64,000 nucleotides of DNA, taken from NCBI RefSeq assembly GCF_013376005.1, contig NZ_JABMJK010000011.1, forward strand, positions 62,001 through 126,000. The letters are read 5' to 3'. The notes below the pieces were generated by a model. The model did not search any database, had not been told where the DNA came from, and saw nothing but the letters and a program-made list of their open reading frames with translations. This stretch comes from Duganella sp. SG902. GTDB taxonomy: Bacteria > Pseudomonadota > Gammaproteobacteria > Burkholderiales > Burkholderiaceae_D. Shown piece after piece: positions 16,179 to 24,552 of the stretch. The first letter of the stretch is position 1. The number at the start of each line of letters is the position of its first letter. The position numbers were made by a program, and so were the translations under genes.

Positions 16179-17462
16179 ATGAATCAGAAACGTCAACGCA
16201 TCGCGGTCATCGGCGCCGGCATCTCCGGATTGGCCAGCGCCTACTTCCTCCGGCGCGCGCATGACGTGGTGTTGTTCGAGGCCGGCGGCTATCTCGGCGG
16301 CCACACCAACACCGTCGACGTGACGCTGGAAGGCCGCACACACGGCGTGGATACCGGCTTCCTGGTCTACAACGAGCGCACTTATCCCAACCTCATCGCG
16401 CTGTTCGACGAACTGGCAGTGGCCAGCATCGCCAGCGATATGTCATTTGCCGTAGCCATGGACGACGGCGCGCTGGAATGGGCCGGCACCAATCTCGACA
16501 CCGTGTTCGCCCAGCGCGCCAATCTCGCTTCGCCATCCTTTCTTCGCATGCTGTGGGACATCCTGCACTTCAACCGCAACGCCGAGCGCTTCCTGCGGCA
16601 GGCCATGCTGAGTGGAGAAACCCTGGGCCAGTTGCTGCGACAGCAGCGTTACGGCGCGCGCTTCCGCGACGCCTACCTGCTGCCGATGGCCGCCGCGATC
16701 TGGTCCAGTTCTCCGAGCGATATCCTGCAATTCCCGGCCGCCACCTTCCTGCGTTTTTGCCTGAATCACGCGCTATTACAGGTCAATAACCGTCCCCGGT
16801 GGCGCACGGTTGCGGGTGGCGCGCGCCACTACGTGCAAAAGATCGCCGCCGTATTGCCGGACTGCCGCCTCAACACGCCAGTGCAGGCGGTGCGGCGCGT
16901 CGCGGGCGGCGCGGTGCAGGTAAGCAGCCAGCACGGCACAGAGGATTTCGACGCGGTGGTATTCGCCACCCATGCGCCCATCACGCTGTCGCTGCTGCAG
17001 GATGCCAGCACGCGTGAACGGGCCCTGCTCGGCGCCGTGCGCTACCAACCCAACACCGCCTACCTGCACATCGACGCCAGTCTGATGCCGCGTCGGCGCA
17101 AGGTATGGTCGGCGTGGAATTACCTGTCGGGCGCGCAGGTTGACGGCCAACGGCCGGTGTGCGTGAGCTACTGGCTGAACCAGTTGCAGGCGCTGCCCTT
17201 CGAGACGCCGGTGATCGTCACGCTCAATCCGCACACGCCGCCGGCGGCGGACAAGGTACTGGCCAAATTCGAGTACGACCATCCCATCATGGACCAGGGC
17301 GCCATCCACGCGCAGCGGCAGCTGGAGCAGATCCAGGGCATCGACCGCGCCTGGTACGCCGGCGCATGGACCGGCTACGGCTTCCACGAGGATGGCCTCA
17401 AATCCGCGCTGCGCGTCGCCTCCGCGTTTGGCGTGGCGCCGGCATGGACCTCGCTGCCATGA
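16179..17462 (+). CDS. FAD-dependent amine-oxidase-like protein (COG2907)
   Basis: Flavoprotein of 427 residues. The N-terminal Rossmann FAD motif is IAVIGAGISGLASAYFL, followed by the FAD-binding EAGGYLGGHTNTV and a C-terminal FAD contact near WYAGAWTGYGFHEDGL. COG2907 proteins travel with DUF1365 and CFA-type methyltransferases, as here. In Rhodobacter sphaeroides members of these families belong to the sigma-E/ChrR singlet-oxygen response and to furan fatty acid synthesis, so a role in oxidising or desaturating phospholipid acyl chains is plausible (known family context plus inference). First gene of a seven-gene operon; no strong Shine-Dalgarno sequence is seen. Stop overlaps the next start by four bases. 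Confidence 0.87.
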   Translation: MNQKRQRIAVIGAGISGLASAYFLRRAHDVVLFEAGGYLGGHTNTVDVTLEGRTHGVDTGFLVYNERTYPNLIALFDELAVASIASDMSFAVAMDDGALEWAGTNLDTVFAQRANLASPSFLRMLWDILHFNRNAERFLRQAMLSGETLGQLLRQQRYGARFRDAYLLPMAAAIWSSSPSDILQFPAATFLRFCLNHALLQVNNRPRWRTVAGGARHYVQKIAAVLPDCRLNTPVQAVRRVAGGAVQVSSQHGTEDFDAVVFATHAPITLSLLQDASTRERALLGAVRYQPNTAYLHIDASLMPRRRKVWSAWNYLSGAQVDGQRPVCVSYWLNQLQALPFETPVIVTLNPHTPPAADKVLAKFEYDHPIMDQGAIHAQRQLEQIQGIDRAWYAGAWTGYGFHEDGLKSALRVASAFGVAPAWTSLP

Positions 17463-18229
17463 AAACCGGCGCCGCCCAACTGGTGCACGGACAAGTGATG
17501 CACGCGCGCCTGCGGCCCGCGCCGCACCGCTTCGCGTACCCGCTGTTCTACGTGCGCCTCAACCTGGCGCGGCTCGAGCAATGCAACTCGCGCTGGTTCG
17601 GCGTGGACCGCTGGCGGCCGCTGTCGATCCGCAGCCGCGATTACGGTCCGCGCGACGGCTCCAGCCTGGAACTATGGATGCGCGGCCTGCTGCGCGCACA
17701 CGGCATCGAGGCCGATGGCGAGATCTGGCTGCAGACCTTCCCGCGCGTGGCCGGCTACGTATTCAATCCGGTCAGCTTCTGGCAATGCCACGCGGCCGAT
17801 GGCAAGCTGCGCGCGGTGCTGGCGGAGGTCAACAACACTTTCGGTGAAACGCATCGCTACCTGCTGCGCATCGACGCCAGCGGCGCCGCAACGGCGGTGG
17901 CGCCCAAGCAGATGCACGTATCGCCGTTCTGCGAAGTGCAGGGCCACTACCGCTTCCGCTTCCGGCTGGGCGGCTCCAACCACTGCACCAGCATCGACTA
18001 CCACGACAACCACGGCCTGCTGCTGCGCACCGCCCTCAGTGGGCGCCCGGCCCCCATGAGCGACCGCGCCATCATTGGCGCCTTGTGCCGCTACCCGCTG
18101 CTGGGCGTCGGCATCGTGTTCCGCATCCACTGGCAAGCCTTGCGGCTATGGCTGAAGCGCGTGCCCTTCTTCAGCAAGCCCCCCGCCCCGTCACACCACA
18201 CCACCGTGCATCAGGAGACCGTACGATGA
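17459..18229 (+). CDS. DUF1365 family protein
   Basis: 256-residue protein of the DUF1365 family, starting at ATG 17459 inside the ATGA overlap with the flavoprotein. Family-typical segments are VMHARLRPAPHRFAYPLFYV, RDYGPRDGSSLELWMR, PRVAGYVFNPVSFWQC, EVNNTFGETHRYLL and KQMHVSPFCEVQGHYRF. Biochemical function is not established; it is nearly always found between a COG2907 flavoprotein and a CFA-type methyltransferase, which points to fatty-acid modification in the inner membrane. The longer in-frame reading to 17159 is a shadow over the previous gene. The stop overlaps the next start (ATGA). Confidence 0.88.
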   Translation: MKTGAAQLVHGQVMHARLRPAPHRFAYPLFYVRLNLARLEQCNSRWFGVDRWRPLSIRSRDYGPRDGSSLELWMRGLLRAHGIEADGEIWLQTFPRVAGYVFNPVSFWQCHAADGKLRAVLAEVNNTFGETHRYLLRIDASGAATAVAPKQMHVSPFCEVQGHYRFRFRLGGSNHCTSIDYHDNHGLLLRTALSGRPAPMSDRAIIGALCRYPLLGVGIVFRIHWQALRLWLKRVPFFSKPPAPSHHTTVHQETVR

Positions 18230-19431
18230 ATCACACCTTGACCACCCAGCAGCTGGCCGCACCGGCCGGCGCGCGCTGGTTTCTCAAACTGCTGAACAAC
18301 ATCCGCGTCGGCCATCTTGAGCTCATTACGCCGGAAGGCGCGCACATGGTGTTCGGCAATGCCCACGACACCAGCGGCGCCACGCTGCAGCTGCACGACT
18401 GGCGCGCCTGCCAACGCATCCTGGGCGCCGGCGACATCGGCTTCGCCGAAGCCTACGGCGCCGGCTGGGTGGACACGCCCGACCTGACCGCGCTGCTGCG
18501 ACTGGCCCTGCGCAACGAGGCGGCCCTGGAGCGGCTGGTATTCGGCGGCGCGCTGGCGGCCGCGTGGTACCGGCTGCGCCACTGGCTGCGCCCCAACACG
18601 CGCAAAGGCAGCCAGCGCAACATCCACGCCCACTACGACATCGGCAACGACTTCTACCAGCTGTGGCTGGACCCCAGCTGGACCTACTCCAGCGCCCTGT
18701 TCGACGGCGACTACAGCCTGCCGCTGCAAGAGGCGCAACGCCGCAAGTATCAACGCATCATCGACACGCTGCAACTGCGGCCGGGGCAACGCGTGCTGGA
18801 AATCGGGTGCGGCTGGGGTGGATTTGCGGAACAAGCGGCGCGCCAGGGCATCCACGTGCATGGCGTGACCATCTCGCCATCGCAGTTGGAAATCGCGCAG
18901 CGGCGCGTGCGGGCCGGCGGACTGGCCGACCGGGTGCAACTGGAATTGCGCGACTATCGCGATCTCGGTGGCCATTATGACGCCGTGGTGTCGATCGAAA
19001 TGTTCGAAGCCGTGGGCGAGCAATACTGGCCGCAGTACTTCCAGACCGTGGCGGCGCGCCTGCGGCCGGGCGGCCAGGCGCTGGTGCAGAGCATCACCAT
19101 CGGCGAGCGGCATTTCGCGCGCTATCGCAGCAGCACGGACTTCATCCAGCAGTACATCTTCCCGGGCGGGATGCTGCCCAGCGTCGAACGTTTCGAGCGT
19201 CAGGCGGCGCGCGCCGGCCTGCAGCCGCTGCAAGCCCACGCCTTCGGCCGCGATTACGCCGAAACCCTGCGCCGCTGGGACGCGCAATGCCGCGCCACGC
19301 GCCAGCAGATCACCGACCAGGGCTTCGACGAGCATTTCCTGCGCATCTGGCATATGTACTTCGCCTACTGCGAGGCCGCCTTCGACGAGGGCCGCACCGA
19401 CGTCGTCCAGTTCCTGCTGCAAAAAGCCTGA
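18226..19431 (+). CDS. cyclopropane-fatty-acyl-phospholipid synthase family methyltransferase
   Basis: SAM-dependent methyltransferase of 401 residues acting on unsaturated acyl chains of phospholipids. Motifs: HYDIGNDFYQLWLDPSWTYS (family signature), the SAM-binding VLEIGCGWGGFAEQAA, VSIEMFEAVGEQYW, and FIFPGG-like QQYIFPGGMLPS. Classical Cfa makes cyclopropanes; relatives in COG2907/DUF1365 operons can instead methylate in furan fatty acid synthesis, so the product is open. It starts at ATG 18226 within an ATGA overlap. Membrane-lipid remodelling fits a response to light-generated reactive oxygen. Confidence 0.9.
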   Translation: MNHTLTTQQLAAPAGARWFLKLLNNIRVGHLELITPEGAHMVFGNAHDTSGATLQLHDWRACQRILGAGDIGFAEAYGAGWVDTPDLTALLRLALRNEAALERLVFGGALAAAWYRLRHWLRPNTRKGSQRNIHAHYDIGNDFYQLWLDPSWTYSSALFDGDYSLPLQEAQRRKYQRIIDTLQLRPGQRVLEIGCGWGGFAEQAARQGIHVHGVTISPSQLEIAQRRVRAGGLADRVQLELRDYRDLGGHYDAVVSIEMFEAVGEQYWPQYFQTVAARLRPGGQALVQSITIGERHFARYRSSTDFIQQYIFPGGMLPSVERFERQAARAGLQPLQAHAFGRDYAETLRRWDAQCRATRQQITDQGFDEHFLRIWHMYFAYCEAAFDEGRTDVVQFLLQKA

Positions 19432-19443
19432 CCGGAGCCGCCC

Positions 19444-20229
19444 ATGCAACCGCTGAACCGCCGCATCGACGACTGGCATGGCCGGCGTGCCTGGCTGGTC
19501 GGCGCCTCCAGCGGCATCGGCGCCGCGCTGGCGGCCGAGCTGCTGCAGGCCGGAGCCACGGTCGCGCTGTCGGCACGCCGCGCCGAGCGCCTGCAGTCGC
19601 TTGCGGCGCGCCACGCCAGCGGGCGAGCCATCGTCGCGCCGTTCGACATCCTCGACCGCGACGCCTGGGGCGAGCGCTATCGCGAGATATGCACGCAGGC
19701 CGGTGCGATTGACCTGGTGATCTTTTGCGCCGCCGACTACCACCCCGAACGCAGCTGGGAAATCAGCGCCGAAGGCGCCGCCCACACGCTGGCCGTCAAC
19801 CTGGGCAGCGTCTACACCGGGCTGGCCACGGTGCTGCCGGACATGCTGGCGCGCGGCAGCGGCGGCATCGCCATCATCGCCAGCGTGGCCGGCTACGTCG
19901 GCCTGCCCAACGCCAGCGTGTATGGCCCCAGCAAAGCCGCCCTGATCAACCTGGCGGAGCTGCTATACACCGACCTGCACCCGCGCGGGCTGGACGTCTA
20001 CCTGATCAACCCCGGCTTCGTGCAGACCGAACTAACCGCCAAGAACGCCTTCACCATGCCGGCGCTGCAAACGCCGCAGGACGCGGCGCGGGCCATCGTG
20101 CGAGGCCTGGTCGCGGGCCAGTTTGAAATCCACTTCCCGAAGCGCTTCACGCTGCTGGTCAAGCTGATGCGCTGGCTGCCCTACCGCTTGCGCTTCGCCC
20201 TGTTCACCCACTTTTTAAAACCGACATGA
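19444..20229 (+). CDS. short-chain dehydrogenase/reductase (SDR)
   Basis: Classical SDR of 261 residues. The cofactor motif GASSGIGAALAAELL is near residue 20, followed by an NNAG-equivalent FCAADYH, Ser in IIASVAGYVG, and the catalytic YGPSKAAL (Tyr-x3-Lys). The C-terminal ~30 residues are hydrophobic and basic (RFTLLVKLMRWLPYRLRFAL), suggesting membrane association. It lies 12 bases after the CFA-type gene and overlaps tspO by four bases, so it probably handles a lipid or carbonyl intermediate in the same pathway. Substrate unknown. Confidence 0.87.
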   Translation: MQPLNRRIDDWHGRRAWLVGASSGIGAALAAELLQAGATVALSARRAERLQSLAARHASGRAIVAPFDILDRDAWGERYREICTQAGAIDLVIFCAADYHPERSWEISAEGAAHTLAVNLGSVYTGLATVLPDMLARGSGGIAIIASVAGYVGLPNASVYGPSKAALINLAELLYTDLHPRGLDVYLINPGFVQTELTAKNAFTMPALQTPQDAARAIVRGLVAGQFEIHFPKRFTLLVKLMRWLPYRLRFALFTHFLKPT

Positions 20230-20711
20230 CACCAGCCCTTTCCCTGCGCCCGGTCCTGTCCCTGCTGGGATGGATCGTCCTCACCGCCTGCTTTGCCGCC
20301 GCGGGCGCGGCCGGTTCCGCCGCCGCGCCGGTGTTCTACGCCCAACTGGACCGCCCCGACTGGGCGCCGCCGGCTTGGCTGTTCGGCCCCGCGTGGACGG
20401 TGCTGTATCTGTTGATGGCGATAGCGGTATGGCGCGTCTCACGCACCGCGCGCGCCAAACCGGCGCTAGGTTTGTACCTCGCCCAGTTGGCGCTGAACGC
20501 GTTGTGGAGCTGGCTGTTCTTCGCCTGGCGTCAAGGAGCGCTGGCCTTTGCCTGCATCGTCGTTTTATGGCTGATGATCGCCGCCACCATCGCGGTCTTC
20601 CAACAGCGCGACCGGCTGGCCGCCGCGCTGCTGCTGCCCTACATTGGCTGGGTAAGCTTCGCGACCGCCCTGTGCTACAGCATCTGGCAGCGCAATCCCG
20701 GCCTGCTGTAA
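20226..20711 (+). CDS. tspO: TspO/MBR family membrane protein
   Basis: 161-residue, five-helix, Trp-rich membrane protein. The family signature is WAPPAWLFGPAWTVLYLLM, and NALWSWLFFAWRQGALAF and YIGWVSFATALCYSIWQRNP are also typical. TspO binds tetrapyrroles and degrades protoporphyrin in light, and in phototrophs regulates pigment genes under oxygen. Its place in this operon fits removal of photosensitising porphyrins. The ATG overlaps the SDR stop by four bases. Confidence 0.93.
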   Translation: MTPALSLRPVLSLLGWIVLTACFAAAGAAGSAAAPVFYAQLDRPDWAPPAWLFGPAWTVLYLLMAIAVWRVSRTARAKPALGLYLAQLALNALWSWLFFAWRQGALAFACIVVLWLMIAATIAVFQQRDRLAAALLLPYIGWVSFATALCYSIWQRNPGLL

Positions 20712-20730
20712 TCTACGATAAGGACCAACC

Positions 20731-21435
20731 ATGAACGAGCAGTCCCTGAGCTACCGCGCCGACCACACGCCGGTATCCGAGCGCATTCGCGCGCGCCTGA
20801 TGCGCGACGGCGCGCGCTTCCACGCCAACGACAACATCGCCAGCTACATCGAACCGGGAGAGCTGGACGCGCTGCTCGATGAGGTCAGCCAGCGCATGCA
20901 AGGCGTGCTGGAAAGCCTGGTGATCGACACCGTCAGCGACCATAATTCGCAGGACACGGCGCGCCGGGTCGCCAAGATGTATCTGAGGGAAGTGTTCGGC
21001 GGCCGCTACACGCCGGCGCCGCCGGTGACCGAATTCCCCAACGTCTCGCACCTGAACGAGTTAATGATCATCGGACCGATCGCCGTGCGCAGCGCGTGCT
21101 CGCATCATTTGTGTCCGGTGATGGGCAAGGTGTGGATCGGCGTGATGCCGAACCAGCACTCCAACCTGATCGGCCTGTCCAAATATGCGCGCCTGGCCGG
21201 CTGGATCATGAGCCGGCCGCAGATCCAGGAGGAAGCCGTGGTGCAGCTGGCCGAACTGCTGCAGGAAAAAGTGCAGCCGGACGGACTGGCGGTCATCATG
21301 GAGGCCGACCACTTCTGCATGCAATGGCGCGGCGTGAAGGACAACGACGCGCGCATGATCAACAGTGTCATGCACGGCTCCTTCCTCAAGGACCCTGCCC
21401 TGCGGCGCGAATTCCTCTCGCTGATCAAACGTTGA
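20731..21435 (+). CDS. folE: GTP cyclohydrolase I
   Basis: 234-residue GTP cyclohydrolase I (FolE type), converting GTP to 7,8-dihydroneopterin triphosphate. The zinc motif is SACSHHL, with PVMGKVWIGVMPN and QEEAVVQLAELLQEKVQPDGLAVI-type sequence downstream (quoted in part). Being in an operon with photoprotective and light-sensing genes suggests supply of a pterin or folate, possibly a photolyase/cryptochrome antenna, though no photolyase gene lies in this window. GTP cyclohydrolase also occurs in light-induced LitR regulons of other non-phototrophs, as I recall. AAGGA precedes the ATG; 13 bases separate it from the BLUF gene. Confidence 0.94.
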   Translation: MNEQSLSYRADHTPVSERIRARLMRDGARFHANDNIASYIEPGELDALLDEVSQRMQGVLESLVIDTVSDHNSQDTARRVAKMYLREVFGGRYTPAPPVTEFPNVSHLNELMIIGPIAVRSACSHHLCPVMGKVWIGVMPNQHSNLIGLSKYARLAGWIMSRPQIQEEAVVQLAELLQEKVQPDGLAVIMEADHFCMQWRGVKDNDARMINSVMHGSFLKDPALRREFLSLIKR

Positions 21436-21448
21436 ACAAGGAGACGCC

Positions 21449-21874
21449 ATGCTAGTCCGATTGCTGTACGCCAGCCGCGCCGCCGCGCCGACCGACAACG
21501 CCACCGTCAATGCCATCCTCCAGCAGTCGCGCAGGCACAACCCGTCGGCCGGCATCACCGGCGTGTTGTGCCACAGCGAGCGCCTGTTCCTGCAAGTGCT
21601 GGAAGGTGGGCGCGAACAAGTGAACCGCCTGTACGCGCGCATCATGGCCGATCCGCGCCACAGCGACATCACATTGCTGCACTATGAGGAAATCAACGAA
21701 CGCCGCTACGCTGGCTGGACCATGGGGCAAACCAATCTGGATAAGCTCAATCCCGGCACCGTGTTGCGCTACTCCGCACTGCCGGAGTTCGATCCCTACA
21801 CGCTGAGCGGCGAAAGCTCGCTGGCGCTGATCGATGAACTGATGAAGGCCGCCGCGGTGCTTGGCCGGGCCTAG
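21449..21874 (+). CDS. BLUF-domain blue-light photoreceptor
   Basis: 141-residue short BLUF protein that binds FAD non-covalently. All flavin-site residues are present with exactly the spacing of AppA: Tyr7 (AppA Tyr21), Asn31 (Asn45), Gln49 (Gln63), Trp90 (Trp104) and Met92 (Met106), in LLYASR, HNPSAGITGVL, FLQVLEGG and GWTMG. About 40 C-terminal residues form the capping helices; no output domain is attached, so it must signal through a partner. Last gene of the light/lipid operon; AAGGAG precedes the ATG. With the divergent PYP homologue it makes two independent blue-light sensors within about 7 kb. Confidence 0.95.
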   Translation: MLVRLLYASRAAAPTDNATVNAILQQSRRHNPSAGITGVLCHSERLFLQVLEGGREQVNRLYARIMADPRHSDITLLHYEEINERRYAGWTMGQTNLDKLNPGTVLRYSALPEFDPYTLSGESSLALIDELMKAAAVLGRA

Positions 21875-21883
21875 TCAAAAAAA

Positions 21884-21909
21884 CGGCTGGCGTGGGGAGC
21901 CGCCAGCCG
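21884..21909 (-). terminator. rho-independent terminator of the TonB receptor gene
   Basis: A 9-bp stem, CGGCTGGCG (21884-21892) pairing with CGCCAGCCG (21901-21909), 8-base loop. On the minus strand the stem is followed by seven T, placing it 29 bases after the TonB receptor stop. On the plus strand no T run follows, so it serves the minus strand. Confidence 0.85.
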
Positions 21910-21938
21910 AAAAGACCACTACCCCCTACTACTACGCT

Positions 21939-24353
21939 TTAAAACTTCATCGACACGCGCGCGCCCACGGTACGCGGATTGTTGTAATACGCCGCCCAGA
22001 TCTGCTGCTTCGGCTGGCATGGAGCGCCAACTTGAGTGCACACCTCGATGGCGTCGTACTTCACTTCCTTGTCGGTGGCGTTATTGACGAACAGCTCGGC
22101 CGTGTAAGCCTTGCCGCGCGGCTCGTAGCGCACGCTCAGGTCCAGCGTGGTGTACGCCGCCTGCATCTTCACGCCGGGATGGCCTGGCACGTCGTTCGCA
22201 AACGCGCCGGAACCGATGAAGGATTCGGTCTCGTGGTGCGCCGAAATGCGCGGCGTGATGCGGCCCTTGCCGGTGTCGAAGTCATGTTCGTACATCAGCG
22301 TGGTGGCGAAGGTCGGCGCGTGTTTCAGCACGCTGCCGCCGACGTTGACGGTTGGCGCGGTGGTGCCGCAGGACTGGCCGTTGGCGCGTGCCGCGTCCAC
22401 GTCGCAGGACAGGAAGTCGTCATAGCGCGCCTTCAACCAAGTGGCGTTGCCGCTGAAGCGATCGACGCTGGTCGGACGCCACGCCCATTCGGCCTCGATT
22501 CCTTTGACAGAGGCACCGGCGGCGTTAAAGTTCTGCAGCGTGTTGTTGACCACCTGCGACTCCAGCTTGTCCTTGTACTTCATCCAGAAGGCGTCGATGT
22601 TCAGCGACAGCTGGCGGTCCAGCAGATCCGACTTGAAGCCGAATTCATAGCTGGTCAGCTTTTCAGGCTTGGTGGTGGCGCCGCCGTCGCCGATCGCCGG
22701 CGAGTGGAAGCCGGTGGTCACCGAGGCGAAGGTCAGGATGTCCTTCGACACCTTGTACTCCACCCGGCCCAGCCACGTCGCTTGGCCATAGGCCAGATCG
22801 GCGGTGTTGTCGCCGTAGGTATTGCCGCAGGTGGACTGATTTACCACGCCGCCCGGGCCGATGTTGTGGGTGTTAATGGTGCCGGTGCCTGGCGTGACCA
22901 GCTGCGCGATCTGGTTCGGCGTCAGCGTGGCGCCGCGTGGTGCGTTGTCCGGCCAGTTCGGGCAAGCCCAATTCTGGCCACCGATATCGTACTTGTGATC
23001 CTTGGTATAGCGCGCGCCGGCGGTCAGCTTCCACACCGGGTCCAGCTCATAGCTGGCCTGCGCAAAGGCGGCCTTGGAATGCAGTTGGCGGTTACCTTGG
23101 ATGAAGGACATGGCCGAGGCGTACTGGCCGACGGTCGGCTGCACGAAGATCACGCTGCCGTTGGCGATGTCCTGCGCCAGCATCTCCTCCGAAATCTGGC
23201 TGCGATCGATGTCGAAACGGATCTTGTTTTTCTCGCGGAAGAAGAACAGGCCGCCCACCCATTGCAGTGGCGCTTCCGAATCCGAGCGCAGTTGCAGCTC
23301 GTTCGAGACGCTGTCGAACTGCCCCCATTCGGTGCGGTTCTCCGCCTTAAAGCCAGGATAGAAGCCGGCGTCGGCGTCGCTGGCGTTGCTGCGTTTCAGG
23401 CGGCTCCACGCGCCGAGGTACTGCGCCTCGATGCCTTCGATCGGGCGCCATTGGACCTTGGTCTTGGCGGTGATGATGGATTGATCCAGCGTCCCCGGCG
23501 TATCGATCAGCGCGGAGCGCAGATTCTGGCCCGGCTTGGGCTCAGCCGATAGGTAGATGTTACCAGCGCCGGTATCGGCGTAATAGTCGGCGATGAAGGT
23601 GACCTTCAGGTCCGGTGTGAACTTCCACAGCAGCGAAGCGCGCGCGCCCTGCTGGTTGCCGGCGCCGTACTTCTGCGCACCCGGCATGACATTGGAACCC
23701 TTGCGGAAATCGACATAGCCGTCATGCTGGTCCTTGATGGCGGCGATGCGCAGCGCGATATCGTCGCTGAGCGGAATATTGATCATGGCTTGCGTTTGCA
23801 GGCGGTGATAGTCGCCCACGGTCACGCTGGCCGAGCCGAACACCTTTTGCGTGCTGGGCGCGCCGGACACCAGGTTGACCGCGCCGGCGGTCGAGTTGCG
23901 GCCGTTCAGCGTCCCTTGCGGGCCGCGCGCCACCTCGACGTGGTTCAGGTCATACATCAGCGCCGTCGCGCCCTGTGGACGCGGCACGTAGATGCCGTCC
24001 ACATAGAACGCCACCGCCGGGTCGCCCAGCTCGGTGTGGTTGGCCGAACCGACGCCGCGCATGTAAACGTGCACGCCGCCCGAGTCACTATGCGGCTCCA
24101 CCACCAGGCTGGGCACCATGGCCGTCATGGTGGCCAGATCCTTGACCTGGTGGTTGGCCAGCGTGTCCTGGGTATAGGCGGTGATGGCCAGCGGCGTGTC
24201 CTGCACCAGCGTATCGCGGCGGGTGGCCGTGACGACGATCTTCTCCATATTCTCGCTGGCGGCCGGCGCCTCGGCCGCCGTCTGCTGCGCGTGGGCCGCG
24301 CCGAAGGCCAGCGCGATCTGCGCAATACTGAGAGCCAAAATCGTTTTTTTCAT
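21939..24353 (-). CDS. TonB-dependent outer-membrane receptor
   Basis: 804-residue outer-membrane beta-barrel transporter driven by TonB. Signal peptide MKKTILALSIAQIALAFGAAHAQ, TonB-box-like EKIVVTATRR, plug domain (VPSLVVEPHSDSGGVHVYMRGVG, VARGPQGTLNGRNSTAGAVNLVSG), and a barrel ending in Phe (NPRTVGARVSMKF). The start at 24353 has AGGAGAC upstream. Lying beside a sugar ABC importer and a GH1 glucosidase, and preceded by a LacI-type operator, it most likely imports an oligosaccharide or beta-glucoside. The plug and barrel resemble the large group annotated for siderophores or sucrose, so substrate rests on context. Confidence 0.92.
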   Translation of the reverse strand: MKKTILALSIAQIALAFGAAHAQQTAAEAPAASENMEKIVVTATRRDTLVQDTPLAITAYTQDTLANHQVKDLATMTAMVPSLVVEPHSDSGGVHVYMRGVGSANHTELGDPAVAFYVDGIYVPRPQGATALMYDLNHVEVARGPQGTLNGRNSTAGAVNLVSGAPSTQKVFGSASVTVGDYHRLQTQAMINIPLSDDIALRIAAIKDQHDGYVDFRKGSNVMPGAQKYGAGNQQGARASLLWKFTPDLKVTFIADYYADTGAGNIYLSAEPKPGQNLRSALIDTPGTLDQSIITAKTKVQWRPIEGIEAQYLGAWSRLKRSNASDADAGFYPGFKAENRTEWGQFDSVSNELQLRSDSEAPLQWVGGLFFFREKNKIRFDIDRSQISEEMLAQDIANGSVIFVQPTVGQYASAMSFIQGNRQLHSKAAFAQASYELDPVWKLTAGARYTKDHKYDIGGQNWACPNWPDNAPRGATLTPNQIAQLVTPGTGTINTHNIGPGGVVNQSTCGNTYGDNTADLAYGQATWLGRVEYKVSKDILTFASVTTGFHSPAIGDGGATTKPEKLTSYEFGFKSDLLDRQLSLNIDAFWMKYKDKLESQVVNNTLQNFNAAGASVKGIEAEWAWRPTSVDRFSGNATWLKARYDDFLSCDVDAARANGQSCGTTAPTVNVGGSVLKHAPTFATTLMYEHDFDTGKGRITPRISAHHETESFIGSGAFANDVPGHPGVKMQAAYTTLDLSVRYEPRGKAYTAELFVNNATDKEVKYDAIEVCTQVGAPCQPKQQIWAAYYNNPRTVGARVSMKF

Positions 24354-24376
24354 TGATGTCTCCTCGTTTCTTCCAA

Positions 24377-24392
24377 GTGGAACCGGTTCCAC
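24377..24392. promoter_or_regulatory. LacI-family operator upstream of the TonB receptor
   Basis: GTGGAACCGGTTCCAC is a perfect 16-bp palindrome with the central CG typical of LacI-family operators. It lies 24 bases upstream of the TonB receptor ATG. It shares the frame TGGAAnCGnTTCCA with the site at 30171 in front of the GH1 gene, so one regulator probably controls both. Confidence 0.8.
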
Positions 24393-24457
24393 CACAAGAC
24401 GCACGAAGGCGTCGGGCCATACCGCGGCAGACCCGGTGTTAATCAAACTACGGGAAA

Positions 24458-24547
24458 TCCGGGGTCAGGTCCTCCATTTCTACACGGCCTCTGCCGTAGG
24501 CGGGCCTACGGCAGAGGCCGTGTAGAAATGGAGGACCTGACCCCGGA
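24458..24547. repeat. 90-bp perfect inverted repeat (REP/MITE-like)
   Basis: Two 44-base arms (24458-24501 and 24504-24547) are exact reverse complements around a GG centre. The outer ends begin TCCGGGGTCAGGTCC, similar to the GGGGTCAG motif seen in many dispersed palindromic elements associated with REP-type transposases. It lies between the end of the ABC importer operon (24553) and the TonB receptor promoter. As RNA it would form a very long hairpin able to stop read-through between the two units. No transposase gene is present. Confidence 0.85.
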
Positions 24548-24552
24548 GTTTT

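Noticed and set aside
24458..24547. terminal repeats of a complete insertion sequence
   Set aside because: The two arms abut with a 2-base centre, so there is no room for a transposase; treated as a palindromic repeat.
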